64,000 nucleotides of DNA, from contig JAVEUP010000016.1 of NCBI GenBank assembly GCA_034005525.1, forward strand, positions 7,600-71,599. Direction: 5' to 3'. Below the pieces are notes generated by a model. The model saw nothing but the letters and a program-made list of their open reading frames with translations, ran no database searches and was not told where the DNA came from. Below are positions 31,095 to 40,323 of the stretch, piece by piece. The stretch is from PWXP01 sp034005525. GTDB lineage: Bacteria > Planctomycetota > Planctomycetia > Pirellulales > Thermoguttaceae. Each line of letters starts with the position of its first letter. Position 1 is the stretch's first letter. Both the position numbers and the translations under genes were made by a program.

Positions 31095-32371
31095 CCGAAT
31101 ACCGGTGTCCCGGCGAGCGATATGCCATATCGCGCGCGGTGCATCTGGGCCGGCTCGCCCGGTTCTATCCGGGCTGCCGCAACTGCAAGCACCGGCACGA
31201 TACCGGCACGCTCTCGCAACGGCAGGCGAAACGCCTGAGCGAGACGGAGCACCGCGGGCACAAACCCGCGCTGTTTCAGACGGAAGAGGTTGGTGGCGGT
31301 GCTCTGGGCACACTGGTGCCCGGAACGGCACATGACCTGGCCGCCGCGCTGGGAATATGCCTGGCTCGGGGACTCTTCGATCCTCTGTCCCCGTCTAGTG
31401 GTGCGGTCCGTACAGAGACACACGAGCCGGCGGTCGTTGTGGCCGGCGACGGGCGGCCGGCCGTGGCTGAACTGGTGGCCGCGGCATGCAAAGGGCTCCG
31501 CTGGGCCGGCTGCAACGTGGTTGACCTCGGACCGGCCAGCAGCGCGTGTCTTTTGTTTGCCGCCGACCACTTGGGCGCCGCCGGCGGCCTGCTGGTCGGC
31601 AGCGGGCAAGGTGGACCGCATCGGGTCGGGCTGAAGCTGTTCGGCCCGGGCTCAATCCCTTTCTCTCATGACCGGGGGCTCGACGTGGTCCAGCGGCAGT
31701 TCGAGCAAGGAGTCGATCGGCCGACGCGCCGGTTCGGAGGGCTCCGCCGCTTCCAGTCCGAAGGGCCGTACCTCGATCTGCTCCGCCCGCACTACCACGC
31801 AATACGCCCGCTGAGGTTCGTGCTCGATAACGCCTGCCGCCCCGTCGAGGATTATCTCAACCAACTCATTGGCGGCCTGGCATGCCGGGCCGTGGCCGGC
31901 TCGGCCGACGGCACGCGGCTCTCCGAACGCGTCGTTGCCGAGGAAGCGCATTTCGGGCTGCATATCGACGATGACGGCGAACGGTGCCGGGCCGTCGATG
32001 AGCGCGGGCGGGAGGTCGAACCGGGCCGGCTCCTGCGGTTGATCGCAAGGCGGCTCGTTGGCGGCGGCGGCGAATCGGCGGGTACGATCGTCGTGCCGCG
32101 GGATATCGAGTGGCCGCAAGTCGGCGGCGGGCCCGACCCGCCCTGCACCGTCGAGGTGGTGCGGAGCGAGCCAACCCGCGCAGCAATGGCCGCGGTCATG
32201 CGGCGCAGCGAAGCCGCGTGCGGCGGCACGCCAGACGGCCGCATCTGGTACGGCACCGCCGCCGCCCCGCTGCCCGATGCACTGCACACGCTCACCCACC
32301 TGCTGGCCCTGCTCAGCCGCAGTGATCGCCCGTTTTCAATGGTCCTCGACCGGGAAGCGCCGTGCGGTTAG
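31091..32371 (+). CDS. Degenerate phosphohexomutase (PGM/PMM-like), 426 aa
   Basis: The start ATG overlaps the upstream stop. The N-terminus has a Cys pair (PGCRNCKHRHD) unusual for this family. Fold and spacing follow alpha-D-phosphohexomutases but the signature loops are eroded: the catalytic TASHNP-type loop reads VGSGQG (Ser kept, His-Asn-Pro lost) within GGLLVGSGQGGPHRVGLKLF; the metal loop is IDDDGERCRAVDERG, close to DGDxDR; the sugar loop GGExSGH reads GGTPDGR; and the chain ends there, so domain 4 with the phosphate loop is missing. It is therefore probably not a normal mutase. Possible roles are sugar-phosphate binding or regulation. Confidence 0.75.
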   Translation: MTEYRCPGERYAISRAVHLGRLARFYPGCRNCKHRHDTGTLSQRQAKRLSETEHRGHKPALFQTEEVGGGALGTLVPGTAHDLAAALGICLARGLFDPLSPSSGAVRTETHEPAVVVAGDGRPAVAELVAAACKGLRWAGCNVVDLGPASSACLLFAADHLGAAGGLLVGSGQGGPHRVGLKLFGPGSIPFSHDRGLDVVQRQFEQGVDRPTRRFGGLRRFQSEGPYLDLLRPHYHAIRPLRFVLDNACRPVEDYLNQLIGGLACRAVAGSADGTRLSERVVAEEAHFGLHIDDDGERCRAVDERGREVEPGRLLRLIARRLVGGGGESAGTIVVPRDIEWPQVGGGPDPPCTVEVVRSEPTRAAMAAVMRRSEAACGGTPDGRIWYGTAAAPLPDALHTLTHLLALLSRSDRPFSMVLDREAPCG

Positions 32372-32421
32372 AATATAGCCGTTGCTTGGGCAGGCGCAGT
32401 TCACACTACTGAGGAGACATT

Positions 32422-33534
32422 ATGCAAGACTGGCTGGCACAGCGGACGCGAGCGTTCGACGTGTCGGGGATTCGCAAGTTCTTCGACCTGGGCGCGAAAA
32501 TGCGCGACCCGATCAACCTGTCGATCGGCCAGCCCGACTTCGACGTGCCCGAAGAAGTTAAGCAGGCGGCCATTACCGCCATCCGCGAGGGGCGCAACGG
32601 CTACGCCCTTTCCCAGGGCATGCCCGTGCTGCGCGACAAGCTCCAGGCGCGGGTCGAAAGCCGTTTCGGCCATGCCGACCGGGAAGTGTTCGTCACCTGC
32701 GGCACGAGCGGCGGGCTCGTGCTGGCGATGATGGCACTGGTCGATCCCGGCGATGAAGTCATTCTGCCCGACCCGTGCTTCGGCATGTACAACGCTTTGG
32801 CCGCTATGATGGGCGGCCGGGTGGTATCGATCGACACCTATCCCGACTTCCACCTCGATCCCCAGCGCGTCGCCGAGGCGATCACGCCACGGACGAAGCT
32901 GATCTTGGTAAACAGTCCGAACAATCCGACCGGCGCGGTGGCCACGCGCGAAGAGCTTCGTGCGATTGCCGAGTTGGCGGCCGAACGGAACGTCGCCCTG
33001 TTAAGCGATGAGATCTACCACGACTTCTGCTACGACGAGCCGTGCGTCTCGCCGGCCGAGTTCAACCCGCAAACGATTGTGGTCGACGGGTTCAGCAAGA
33101 GCCACGGCATGCCAGGCTGGCGGCTGGGATTTGCTCACGGGCCGGCGGCGGTCATCCACGAGATGATCAAGATTCAGCAGTACAGTTTCGTGTGCGCGCC
33201 GCAGCCGGTACAGTGGGCCGGGGCAGCGGCAATGGAGGTCGACATTAGCGGCCACATCGACGCCTATCGCCGGAAGCGGGACATGATTGTCGAGGGGCTC
33301 CGGGACCATTACGAACTGATTTGCCCGCGAGGAGCGTTCTACGCGTTTCCCAAGGCGCCTTGGGGAAGCGGCACGGAGTTCTGCATGCAGGCATTGGAGG
33401 GGCATAAGCTGCTCGTGGTGCCCGGCGGCAACTTCAGCCGCCAGGACAGCCACTTCCGCATCTCGTATGCAGCATCAGACCCAGTGCTCCACCGCGGGAT
33501 CAAGGCCCTTGTGGAATTGGCGCGGAAGGAGTAA
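32422..33534 (+). CDS. Class I/II PLP-dependent aminotransferase
   Basis: 370 aa. GAGGAGAC lies upstream of the ATG. Fold-type I motifs: NLSIGQPDFDVPEEVKQAAI, GYALSQGMPVLRDKLQAR, LVNSPNNPTGAVATREEL, LSDEIYHDFCYDEP (PLP-contacting Asp and Tyr) and VVDGFSKSHGMPGWRLGFAH with the Schiff-base Lys. It resembles aspartate/aromatic aminotransferases of subgroup I-gamma; donor specificity cannot be read. An amino-acid role is supported only by the family. Confidence 0.92.
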   Translation: MQDWLAQRTRAFDVSGIRKFFDLGAKMRDPINLSIGQPDFDVPEEVKQAAITAIREGRNGYALSQGMPVLRDKLQARVESRFGHADREVFVTCGTSGGLVLAMMALVDPGDEVILPDPCFGMYNALAAMMGGRVVSIDTYPDFHLDPQRVAEAITPRTKLILVNSPNNPTGAVATREELRAIAELAAERNVALLSDEIYHDFCYDEPCVSPAEFNPQTIVVDGFSKSHGMPGWRLGFAHGPAAVIHEMIKIQQYSFVCAPQPVQWAGAAAMEVDISGHIDAYRRKRDMIVEGLRDHYELICPRGAFYAFPKAPWGSGTEFCMQALEGHKLLVVPGGNFSRQDSHFRISYAASDPVLHRGIKALVELARKE

Positions 33535-33544
33535 CCCGGAGTCG

Positions 33545-33710
33545 CCCGGATTATTCATGACGATGTAGGGTGGCGACAAGCAAGCCAAAACCTTGGTGGG
33601 CCTTCGGTTGCTTGGCCGGGCCTGCTTCCAGCGCACGACATGGAAACCACCCCGGGTCTGGCTTGCGCAGGCCCACCAAGGACTTACGCGGCCTTGTCCC
33701 ACCCTACGTG
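33545..33710. mobile_element. MITE-like palindromic element, copy 1
   Basis: It begins CCCGGATTATTCATGACGAT followed by GTAGGGTGG, and ends CCCACCCTAC. The interior is nearly identical to copies at 57721-57901 and 63118-63302 (shared GACAAGCAAGCCAA, GGGCCTGCT, CTTGCGCAGGCCCACC). No coding capacity. The right outer repeat is eroded in this copy. It sits between the convergent aminotransferase and clpX genes. Confidence 0.85.
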
Positions 33711-33728
33711 GCTGGAAGGTTTCGTTCC

Positions 33729-35015
33729 CTACGCGCTCTTGTGCTTCGGTTCGGGCATGGGAAAGAGCTTGCCGCGGCCGAGCACGACGTCGTCGGTAAT
33801 GAGGTAGTTGCTTCCGGGCGGCTGTTCGGGCAATTCGAACATGATGTCGAGCATCACCTCCTCGATGATCGAGCGGAGCGCGCGGGCGCCGGTGTCTTTC
33901 TCCATGGCCCGCTGGGCAATTGCACGAAGCGCCGGTTCCGTGAAGCTGATTTCCGCCTTCTCCATGGCGAACAGGGCCTGGTACTGCTTGACCACGGCGT
34001 TGCGGGGCTCGCGGAGAACGCGAACCAGGGCCTCTTCGTCGAGTGGCCCCAGCGCCGAAATGACCGGCAACCGGCCGACCAACTCAGGGATGAGCCCGAA
34101 CTGCAGGATGTCGTCGCTGGTCACCTCGTGGAGCAACTCGCCCAGTTCGGCTTCGCCGCGGTTGGAACCCCGCTGGCCGAACCCGATAGTCCGTTTGCCC
34201 AGCCGCCGGCCGATGATGTCGTCCAGCCCGACGAACGTGCCGCCGCAGATGAATAGGATGTTTGAGGTGTCCATCTGGATATACTGTTGCTCGGGATGCT
34301 TGCGTCCGCCCTGGGGCGGTACGTTGGCCACCGTGCCTTCGAGCATCTTGAGCAATGCCTGTTGCACGCCTTCGCCGGAAACGTCGCGCGTGATGGACAC
34401 GTTCTGGCTGGTCTTGCCGATCTTGTCGATTTCATCGATGTAGAGCACGCCGCGCTGGGCCGATTCGAGATCGAAGTCGGCCGCGTGGAGCAGCTTCAGC
34501 AGCAGGTTCTCCACGTCTTCGCCCACGTATCCGGCCTCGGTCAGCGTAGTGGCGTCGCCAATGGCAAAGGGCACATCGAGAATTCTTGCCAACGTCTGGG
34601 CAAGCAGCGTCTTGCCCGAACCGGTGGGGCCGATCAGGAGGATGTTCGACTTGTCGATTTCGACGTCGGAGCCGCTCGTGCCGTGCATCAGCCGCTTGTA
34701 GTGGCTATGCACCGCCACCGCAAGAACCTTCTTCGCTTGCTCCTGGCCGATGACGTACTGATCGAGCCTCTCGACGATCTGCCGCGGGGTGAGCACCTTG
34801 GTAAACAACTGCTTGCTGGTGCCGCGGCGCCGGCGCTCCTGCTCGAGGATCGACTGGCACAAGTCGATACACTCGCCGCAGATGTACACGTCGCCGGGCC
34901 CCTCGACCAGCGGCCCCACGTCCCGATAGCTCTTGCGACAGAACGAACAAAAGGCGTTCTTCTTGGTGGTGCCACTTCCGCGGCGGCCCGTGTTGAAGTC
35001 GCGTCCAGAAGGCAT
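33729..35015 (-). CDS. clpX: ATP-dependent Clp protease ATP-binding subunit ClpX
   Basis: 428 aa, normal length. An N-terminal zinc-binding domain (C23, C26, C46, C49 in AFCSFCRKSYRD and DVYICGECIDLC) is followed by the AAA+ core with NILLIGPTGSGKTLLAQTLA (Walker A), ERGVLYIDEIDKI-type Walker B (GVLYIDEIDKIGKTSQNVS), FICGGTFVGLDDIIGRR and a sensor-2 region near GARALRSIIEEVMLDIMFEL. It unfolds substrates for ClpP in the cytoplasm. No clpP gene is adjacent in this window. It is converging with the aminotransferase gene across a MITE-like copy. Confidence 0.96.
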   Translation of the reverse strand: MPSGRDFNTGRRGSGTTKKNAFCSFCRKSYRDVGPLVEGPGDVYICGECIDLCQSILEQERRRRGTSKQLFTKVLTPRQIVERLDQYVIGQEQAKKVLAVAVHSHYKRLMHGTSGSDVEIDKSNILLIGPTGSGKTLLAQTLARILDVPFAIGDATTLTEAGYVGEDVENLLLKLLHAADFDLESAQRGVLYIDEIDKIGKTSQNVSITRDVSGEGVQQALLKMLEGTVANVPPQGGRKHPEQQYIQMDTSNILFICGGTFVGLDDIIGRRLGKRTIGFGQRGSNRGEAELGELLHEVTSDDILQFGLIPELVGRLPVISALGPLDEEALVRVLREPRNAVVKQYQALFAMEKAEISFTEPALRAIAQRAMEKDTGARALRSIIEEVMLDIMFELPEQPPGSNYLITDDVVLGRGKLFPMPEPKHKSA

Positions 35016-35166
35016 GCGTCGGTTTTCCCCTTTCGGGCGGTGGTGCTCAACTGAGAGTTATTACGATCGACCAGCCAGAAGAGTTTCACGACACCAAACC
35101 GATTCGTCGAAACGGCCCGAAGAACCGTGCCAATCGGAGTCGCTGCCGAACTCGGCATTGCCAGCC

Positions 35167-35406
35167 CTAACCCTTGCTGTCGTCATCGTTTAACTCTCGC
35201 CGTAATTGCTCCGTGAAGCTGCCTTTTATTGTTCGGTATTCCTCGTCGCTCAGCCCACCCCGGGAATGCAGTTCGCGGAATTTCGCCATCAATTCGTGCG
35301 TCTCGTGTTCCTGTTGTGCCGGGTGCGGGCGGATTTTCGCAATAACGTAAATACCGACCGCGATCAGGACCGCAAGCACGGCAAGTCCGAGGACCAACTC
35401 TTCCAT
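35167..35406 (-). CDS. Small single-pass membrane protein, 79 aa
   Basis: MEELVLGLAVLAVLIAVGIY forms one N-terminal transmembrane helix; the soluble tail reads HELMAKFRELHSRGGLSDEE and YRTIKGSFTEQLRRELND, a SHOCT-like 'F..L...G.L...E' helix pair. The start at 35406 was chosen by comparison with relatives I recall, since the longer frame adds a poorly supported extension and the upstream GGCGGG is a weak site. Small membrane proteins of this type are common near clpX or ribosomal genes in planctomycetes; function unknown. Confidence 0.7.
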   Translation of the reverse strand: MEELVLGLAVLAVLIAVGIYVIAKIRPHPAQQEHETHELMAKFRELHSRGGLSDEEYRTIKGSFTEQLRRELNDDDSKG

Positions 35407-36106
35407 CCCGCCGCGCAGCAGCCAACCCCAGCCCCCAGCCAGCGTTGGTACAAACAATATCGCAGTCGAACAGTCGCTTGCCACCTGCGTTATTATGTAC
35501 GCTCAGCCCAAAGAAGTCCAGCCAGCCGAGACACATTCCCCCGAACGGGCGCTGCGGCGCAACAGCATATTCCTCTTAGGCTAGTCCCCCCAAAACCCCA
35601 GATTTTGGCTCTTCCGTTTCTAGGTGCGAACCGGTGACGACAAGACGTAGGGTGGGTGGTTCCGGATGTCTCAGCATCCTTACTTCACCCACGCGCCATG
35701 CAGTTCTGCACCTGAAAACGGAAGAGCCACCCCAGATCATGTCTTCCCATTTCTCCCCTTTTACCTTCTTTCCTTCTCTGGTTTGGGCACTGCCAATGAC
35801 GCATCCTCGGTAGCCAGTATTAACGCCAAATTGCAAAGTCATGATCGACGCCACCCACCCTGCCTGCCTTTTGACGCACCCTGCCTGCGCCAACGTAAAT
35901 GCCCCATATTCCCCAGGCTGCGTATGGCCTTCATCCGATCCTGTCGGCATGCTCGTATCAAGTAGGCCGTCCGGGATGGTCGATACGATTTACGTCGGAA
36001 TGCGTCTGTTGTTGCGCGCCGGTCTTCCTGCGGGCGTTGACCGTCCGGGTCGTGGGCGACGGAACGGTGGCACAAGGACCGGCTTGCTGAGCAGAAGGAC
36101 AACTCG
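35407..36106. other. 700-bp intergenic region with nested repeat
   Basis: It contains the GGCTCTTCCGTTT element carrying a GTAGGGTGG element (35607-35728). The rest has no supported gene; scattered frames lack ribosome binding sites until the ATG at 36107. Confidence 0.5.
35607..35728. repeat. GGCTCTTCCGTTT-ended element with a GTAGGGTGG element nested inside
   Basis: The outer ends are GGCTCTTCCGTTTCTAGGTG and CACCTGAAAACGGAAGAGCC. Inside, GTAGGGTGGGTGGTTCCGG (35647 onward) and TTACTTCACCCACGCG belong to the other family. This shows one palindromic family inserted in a member of the other, or both inserted at the same target. Confidence 0.8.
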
Positions 36107-37630
36107 ATGTCGCGTGGATGGATCGGGCAAATCGTCGTGGTGGCCGCCCTGGGCACCCTCGGGGTTGCGGCGGCCGGACCGCGCGTCGCGCTGCCCGAGC
36201 CCATTGTCACCCAACGCACCTCGTTTGCCATACCATTTAGCGTTCCGGCGGCAAGTCCCGCCCAATCGGCCCCGGTGCAAGTGGTCCTGCTGGTCTCGCG
36301 CGACTCGGGCGTCAGTTGGCGCACCTACGGCCAGGTTCCGCCGGAAGCGGGGCATTTCGTCTTTCAGGCCGACACGGACGGCGAGTACTGGTTCAACATT
36401 CAGAACCGCGACCGGGCAGGCAATTCCTGGCCGCGGTTGACCGAGGTTCCGGGACTCCGCGTCCGAGTCGACACTACTCCACCACAAGTTCGGGTATCTG
36501 CCCGGCGAGGCGAGAGCGGGGAAGTGACCGCGCAGTGGCGAATTGACGATGCCAACTTTCGGCCCGAGGGTGTGAAGGTCTCCTATCGCTCTGCCGACGA
36601 CACTGAGTTTCAGGATGTCGCGCTGTCCAGCCATCACCATTCGAGATCGGGCGACGCGTTCCTTGGCGAGGTGACCTGGTGGCTCCGGCAGGACGTTCGC
36701 GCAATCGAGGTCCAGGTCGAGGCGACGGACAAGGCTTCCAACCGGGCCGTGGCGACGGCCACGGCGGAAATGGCCAGCGATGCACCGCCGCCGGACCGTT
36801 CAACGGAGTCCTCGACCCCGGGCGAGAGTTCACCTGTGAAGCCTCCGCAACGAGGCGGCTACGGCCAGCCCTGGCCGGCTCAGCCCTATCCGTCCGTGGC
36901 CAGCGAATATCGGCCGCAGAAGCCCGGCGGCGGCGGTGACGCGCCTCTCCTTCTGCCACCACCCGGGCAGGTGCGCCCGGTAAACTCACGCCTGTTCGAG
37001 TTGGAATTCGACGTCGATTCGATGGACCCTGCCACCATCTCCCACGTCGAGCTGTGGGGTACCCGCGACGGCGGCCGGTCTTGGCGGAGCATTTCAATGC
37101 ATCAGGGGGGCCGCAGCCCGATCCTGGCAAAGGCCGACGAGGAAGGAATCTACGGTTATCGCGTCGTAGTGCATGGCCGGAGCGGCACAAGCCGCACGCC
37201 TCAGCCGGGCGATCCGCCCGACATCTGGATTCGCGTCGACCTGACCAAACCGGCTGCACGCATCACGTCGGCCGAGGAAGGCGCCGGCCCGGAAGCCGGT
37301 CACCTGATCATCACCTGGACGGCGGAAGACGTGGAGTTGGCCGAAGAACCGGTCAGCCTCGCCTACGGCCCGCGGCAGGGCGGCCCGTGGACCACCATCG
37401 CCAAGGGACTCCCCAATTCGGGCCGCTACGCCTGGCCGCTGCCGGCCGACGCCCTGGGGCCCATCTACCTCCGGCTGGAGGTGCGCGACGCGGCAGGCAA
37501 CGCGGCCGAGTTTGAAACGAACCAGCCGGTTGTGCTCGACCGTGCCCCGCCGAAGGTCCACATCCGCGAGGTCCGCCCGCTGAGCGATGCCTCCGGCCAA
37601 CCGGCCCCCAGACGCTACATCTTCCGGTGA
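36107..37630 (+). CDS. Secreted Ig-like repeat protein, 507 aa
   Basis: AGAAGGACAA precedes the ATG. A signal peptide (IVVVAALGTLGVAAAGPRVA) is followed by two similar beta-sandwich regions: VQVVLLVSRDSGVSWRTYGQ with GEYWFNIQNRDRAGNSWP, and VELWGTRDGGRSWRSISMHQ with GIYGYRVVVHGRSGTS; the DxGxxW-type pattern repeats. A Pro/Ser-rich linker (residues about 220-280) joins them. It probably acts as an exported, surface or periplasmic protein. I recall relatives in planctomycetes but no assigned function. Confidence 0.8.
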   Translation: MSRGWIGQIVVVAALGTLGVAAAGPRVALPEPIVTQRTSFAIPFSVPAASPAQSAPVQVVLLVSRDSGVSWRTYGQVPPEAGHFVFQADTDGEYWFNIQNRDRAGNSWPRLTEVPGLRVRVDTTPPQVRVSARRGESGEVTAQWRIDDANFRPEGVKVSYRSADDTEFQDVALSSHHHSRSGDAFLGEVTWWLRQDVRAIEVQVEATDKASNRAVATATAEMASDAPPPDRSTESSTPGESSPVKPPQRGGYGQPWPAQPYPSVASEYRPQKPGGGGDAPLLLPPPGQVRPVNSRLFELEFDVDSMDPATISHVELWGTRDGGRSWRSISMHQGGRSPILAKADEEGIYGYRVVVHGRSGTSRTPQPGDPPDIWIRVDLTKPAARITSAEEGAGPEAGHLIITWTAEDVELAEEPVSLAYGPRQGGPWTTIAKGLPNSGRYAWPLPADALGPIYLRLEVRDAAGNAAEFETNQPVVLDRAPPKVHIREVRPLSDASGQPAPRRYIFR

Positions 37631-37650
37631 GTTTCTGCTAGACTCAGGGC

Positions 37651-38709
37651 ATGGCAAAACCAATCCCTGCAACCGACTTCCTGGCGAAGCCGTGCCCCGT
37701 GCCGGCAGTTTGCGTTGTGTTCGGCGACGACGACTTCCTGCGCCGGCAGGCGATCATCGCCCTGCGCGACGCTGTGCTGGGCGGAGACGACGCTGAGATG
37801 TCCCTGACCCGGTTCGAGGGGCGCGACGCCGAGCTTCGCGACGTGCTCGGCGAGTTGGAAACCTTCGCCATGTTCGGCTCCGGACGACGACTCGTGGTAG
37901 TCGAACAGGCCGACGATTTCGTGACGCAGTATCGCGCTGAACTGGAAAGCTACGTCGCCAAGTCCGTTGAAACGGGGGTGCTGCTGCTGGAACTGAAGTC
38001 CTTCCCGTCAAATACGCGGCTGTATAAGGCCGTTGCAGAGACCGGTCTGGCCGTTAACGCCAGTGCGCCAAAAGGGGCGCAACTCGCCCGGTGGCTGACC
38101 GCCTGGACCCGCCGCACTCATGCGATCGAGATCACCGCGCCGGCGGCCGAAATGCTGATCGAACTGACCGGCCCCGAACTGGGGCTGCTGAATCAGGAGG
38201 TGGCGCGACTCGCCCTGAGCGTTGGCAGCGACCGGCGGATTACGCCGGAACTGGTTAAGCAGCAAGTGGGCACATGGCGAGCGAAGACCGCGTGGGAAAT
38301 GATCGACGCGGCGCTCGACGGGCAACTGCCCGAGGCCATTCGCCAGCTCGAGCTGCTGCTAGGCGCCGGCGAACAGCCCATTGGAGTGCTCGGGCAAATC
38401 AGCTATTCCTTGCGCCAAATGGCCGCTGCCACCCGACTGATCCTGCAGGGCGAGGCGACCGGGCGCCGAGTCGCCGTCTCCCAGGCACTGGAGCAGGCAG
38501 GCGTCCGCGCCTTTGTGATTCACAAGGCAGAGTCGCGATTGCGACGCCTCGGACGACAGCGAGCCCAGCGGCTGTACCGCTGGCTGCTCGAAGCCGACCT
38601 CGACCTGAAAGGCGCCAGCACTCTCCCGCCACGGCTCGTTCTGGAGCGGCTCATCGTCCGCCTGGCCGCCCCCGCAAACACCCTGGATCGCCCAGCTTGC
38701 CTCGCGTGA
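37651..38709 (+). CDS. holA: DNA polymerase III subunit delta
   Basis: 352 aa, usual length. The delta subunit is the clamp-opening wrench of the clamp loader. Motifs: CVVFGDDDFLRRQAIIALRD at the N-terminus, RFEGRDAELRDVLGELETFA, FGSGRRLVVVEQADDFVTQY, TGPELGLLNQEVARLALSVG, and AWEMIDAALDGQLPEAIRQL in the C-terminal collar. The divergence is typical for this fast-evolving subunit. It follows the secreted protein gene by about 20 bp, likely without functional link. Confidence 0.9.
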   Translation: MAKPIPATDFLAKPCPVPAVCVVFGDDDFLRRQAIIALRDAVLGGDDAEMSLTRFEGRDAELRDVLGELETFAMFGSGRRLVVVEQADDFVTQYRAELESYVAKSVETGVLLLELKSFPSNTRLYKAVAETGLAVNASAPKGAQLARWLTAWTRRTHAIEITAPAAEMLIELTGPELGLLNQEVARLALSVGSDRRITPELVKQQVGTWRAKTAWEMIDAALDGQLPEAIRQLELLLGAGEQPIGVLGQISYSLRQMAAATRLILQGEATGRRVAVSQALEQAGVRAFVIHKAESRLRRLGRQRAQRLYRWLLEADLDLKGASTLPPRLVLERLIVRLAAPANTLDRPACLA

Positions 38710-38841
38710 TCCGGCTTGCACGGTTCGGAGAAATGCGTTATGCTCCCGCCCCTCTTCTGTGGGCTAATGACCGGCAGACGCCGTTTCCGCGTCAGGCTGG
38801 ATGCGGCCACCGGCCGCGGCTTCACTCGTCGGGTAATTCTC

Positions 38842-40323
38842 ATGGCAGGCAACCCTTACCGCTCGACACAATTGGTTGGCCTGCTCTGCATGGCCTGCCT
38901 GGCGGCGGGGTGCGCGTCGCAATCGCCTTGGTCGGCAAAACCAAAGGCATCGAAACCGCCCGACCTGCCATCGGCAGACTCACCCGCGGCTGGGATCACC
39001 ACTTCGGCCACGGCCCCGCAGGAACCGACCCGGCATGCAGATGCCACGCAAATGCAGGAGGTCATGGCCGAATTGCAGCGGCTGGGAGCCTTGGACCCGG
39101 CTGCTCGCGACCAGTTGACCGCCGACCTGCAGAACACGGACCCGGCGCTATGGCCGGGCCTGCTGCACCAGGCACGCGCCGTGGCGGCCTACCGGCAGCG
39201 CGCGGCCCAACAGCAGACCGCGGCCCAGGTTACGCCCGCAGGGTATGCCGCGACGGCAATGGCCCCGGCAAGCGCGTGGCCGCAGTTCCCTCCGCCTCCG
39301 CAACCAAGTGGGTATCCACCTGCCGACGCGGCGCAGCACGGCGTCGCCCCGCAGCCGATCGACCGGCTGCCGGTCGCGTCGCGCGCGGCAATCCGACCAG
39401 ACGGCGCCCCGCAAGAGCCATTTCCCAGCACCGCCTTTCCGCACGTCGACATGCCTGCCGGAACGGAGGAAACCCGCCCATTACAGTCGCCGCCCGCGGC
39501 CGTTCCCGATGATCGGGCGGCCCCCGACACTCCTGCCGAGATGCACTCGGACGATGCTGCATCGGCGAGCGCAGCCGCTCCATCCCCTCGGCAAGGTGAC
39601 GGGCAATTGGTCTCCTACACGGCCGAGAAGGAACTCGACTGGTCCGAACACGTCGATTCCGCTATCCGGCTGCTCGAGAAGTCGTCGGGCACCGGCGCGG
39701 AAGAACAGGTCCGCCTGCGAATGCTTCACTTGGCAAAGGGACAATACGACGACGCGGTGCGGGCTATGGCCGACCTTTCCGCAAGCGAACAGGAGTTCTG
39801 GTCCACCCAGTTTCATGGGTTGAGGACGCTGCTGGACGATTCGCGGAACCCCGACGCTCCCGGCCGGACGGCGGAAGCGAAGCAAGTGCTGGCGGAGGCA
39901 GCATCGCAATTGGGCGAGCTGGCTCCCCTGGTCGTCCGGAACCTGGCGTTCTGTACGCGAGTCCACAGCTACGGTTGTTTCGAACCGTTTGCATCGTACG
40001 AATTTCAACCCGAACAACGGGTGCTCCTGTACGCCGAGGTCGACAACTTCACCAGCGAGAGCACCGCCCGCGGGTATCACACGTCGCTGAAGAGCAGCTA
40101 CCAATTATTCGACGCCCGCGGCCAGCGCGTCGCCGACGAAGAGTTGGCCATGACCGAGGAACTCTGCCAGAACCGCCGCCGCGACTTCTTCATCGTGTAC
40201 GACTTTCACCTTCCCCAGCGCATCTTTCCCGGCAAGCACACCTTGCGGCTGACCATCGAGGACCTCAAGGGCAAGAAGATCGGCGATTCCTGCATCGACC
40301 TGGAGATCATCGCCGAACGGTAA
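38842..40323 (+). CDS. Lipoprotein with low-complexity middle, 493 aa
   Basis: The start at 38842 was chosen because it opens a lipoprotein signal (LVGLLCMACLAAGCASQSPW, lipobox LAAGC). The middle is rich in Pro/Ala/Gln. A folded C-terminal domain follows an EHVDSAIRLLEKSSGTGAEE helix: RMLHLAKGQYDDAVRAMADL, RVLLYAEVDNFTSESTARGY, SSYQLFDARGQRVADEELAM, FFIVYDFHLPQRIFPGKHTL. The C-terminal beta domain is one I recall in planctomycete envelope proteins; function unknown. The TAA stop overlaps the terminal repeat of the RAYT element. Confidence 0.8.
   Translation: MAGNPYRSTQLVGLLCMACLAAGCASQSPWSAKPKASKPPDLPSADSPAAGITTSATAPQEPTRHADATQMQEVMAELQRLGALDPAARDQLTADLQNTDPALWPGLLHQARAVAAYRQRAAQQQTAAQVTPAGYAATAMAPASAWPQFPPPPQPSGYPPADAAQHGVAPQPIDRLPVASRAAIRPDGAPQEPFPSTAFPHVDMPAGTEETRPLQSPPAAVPDDRAAPDTPAEMHSDDAASASAAAPSPRQGDGQLVSYTAEKELDWSEHVDSAIRLLEKSSGTGAEEQVRLRMLHLAKGQYDDAVRAMADLSASEQEFWSTQFHGLRTLLDDSRNPDAPGRTAEAKQVLAEAASQLGELAPLVVRNLAFCTRVHSYGCFEPFASYEFQPEQRVLLYAEVDNFTSESTARGYHTSLKSSYQLFDARGQRVADEELAMTEELCQNRRRDFFIVYDFHLPQRIFPGKHTLRLTIEDLKGKKIGDSCIDLEIIAER

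Noticed and set aside
31091..32371. Phosphohexomutase lacking its catalytic Ser
   Set aside because: Careful alignment of VGSGQG to TASHNP keeps Ser in place; the loss is of His-Asn-Pro, the sugar loop and domain 4, so the claim was narrowed.
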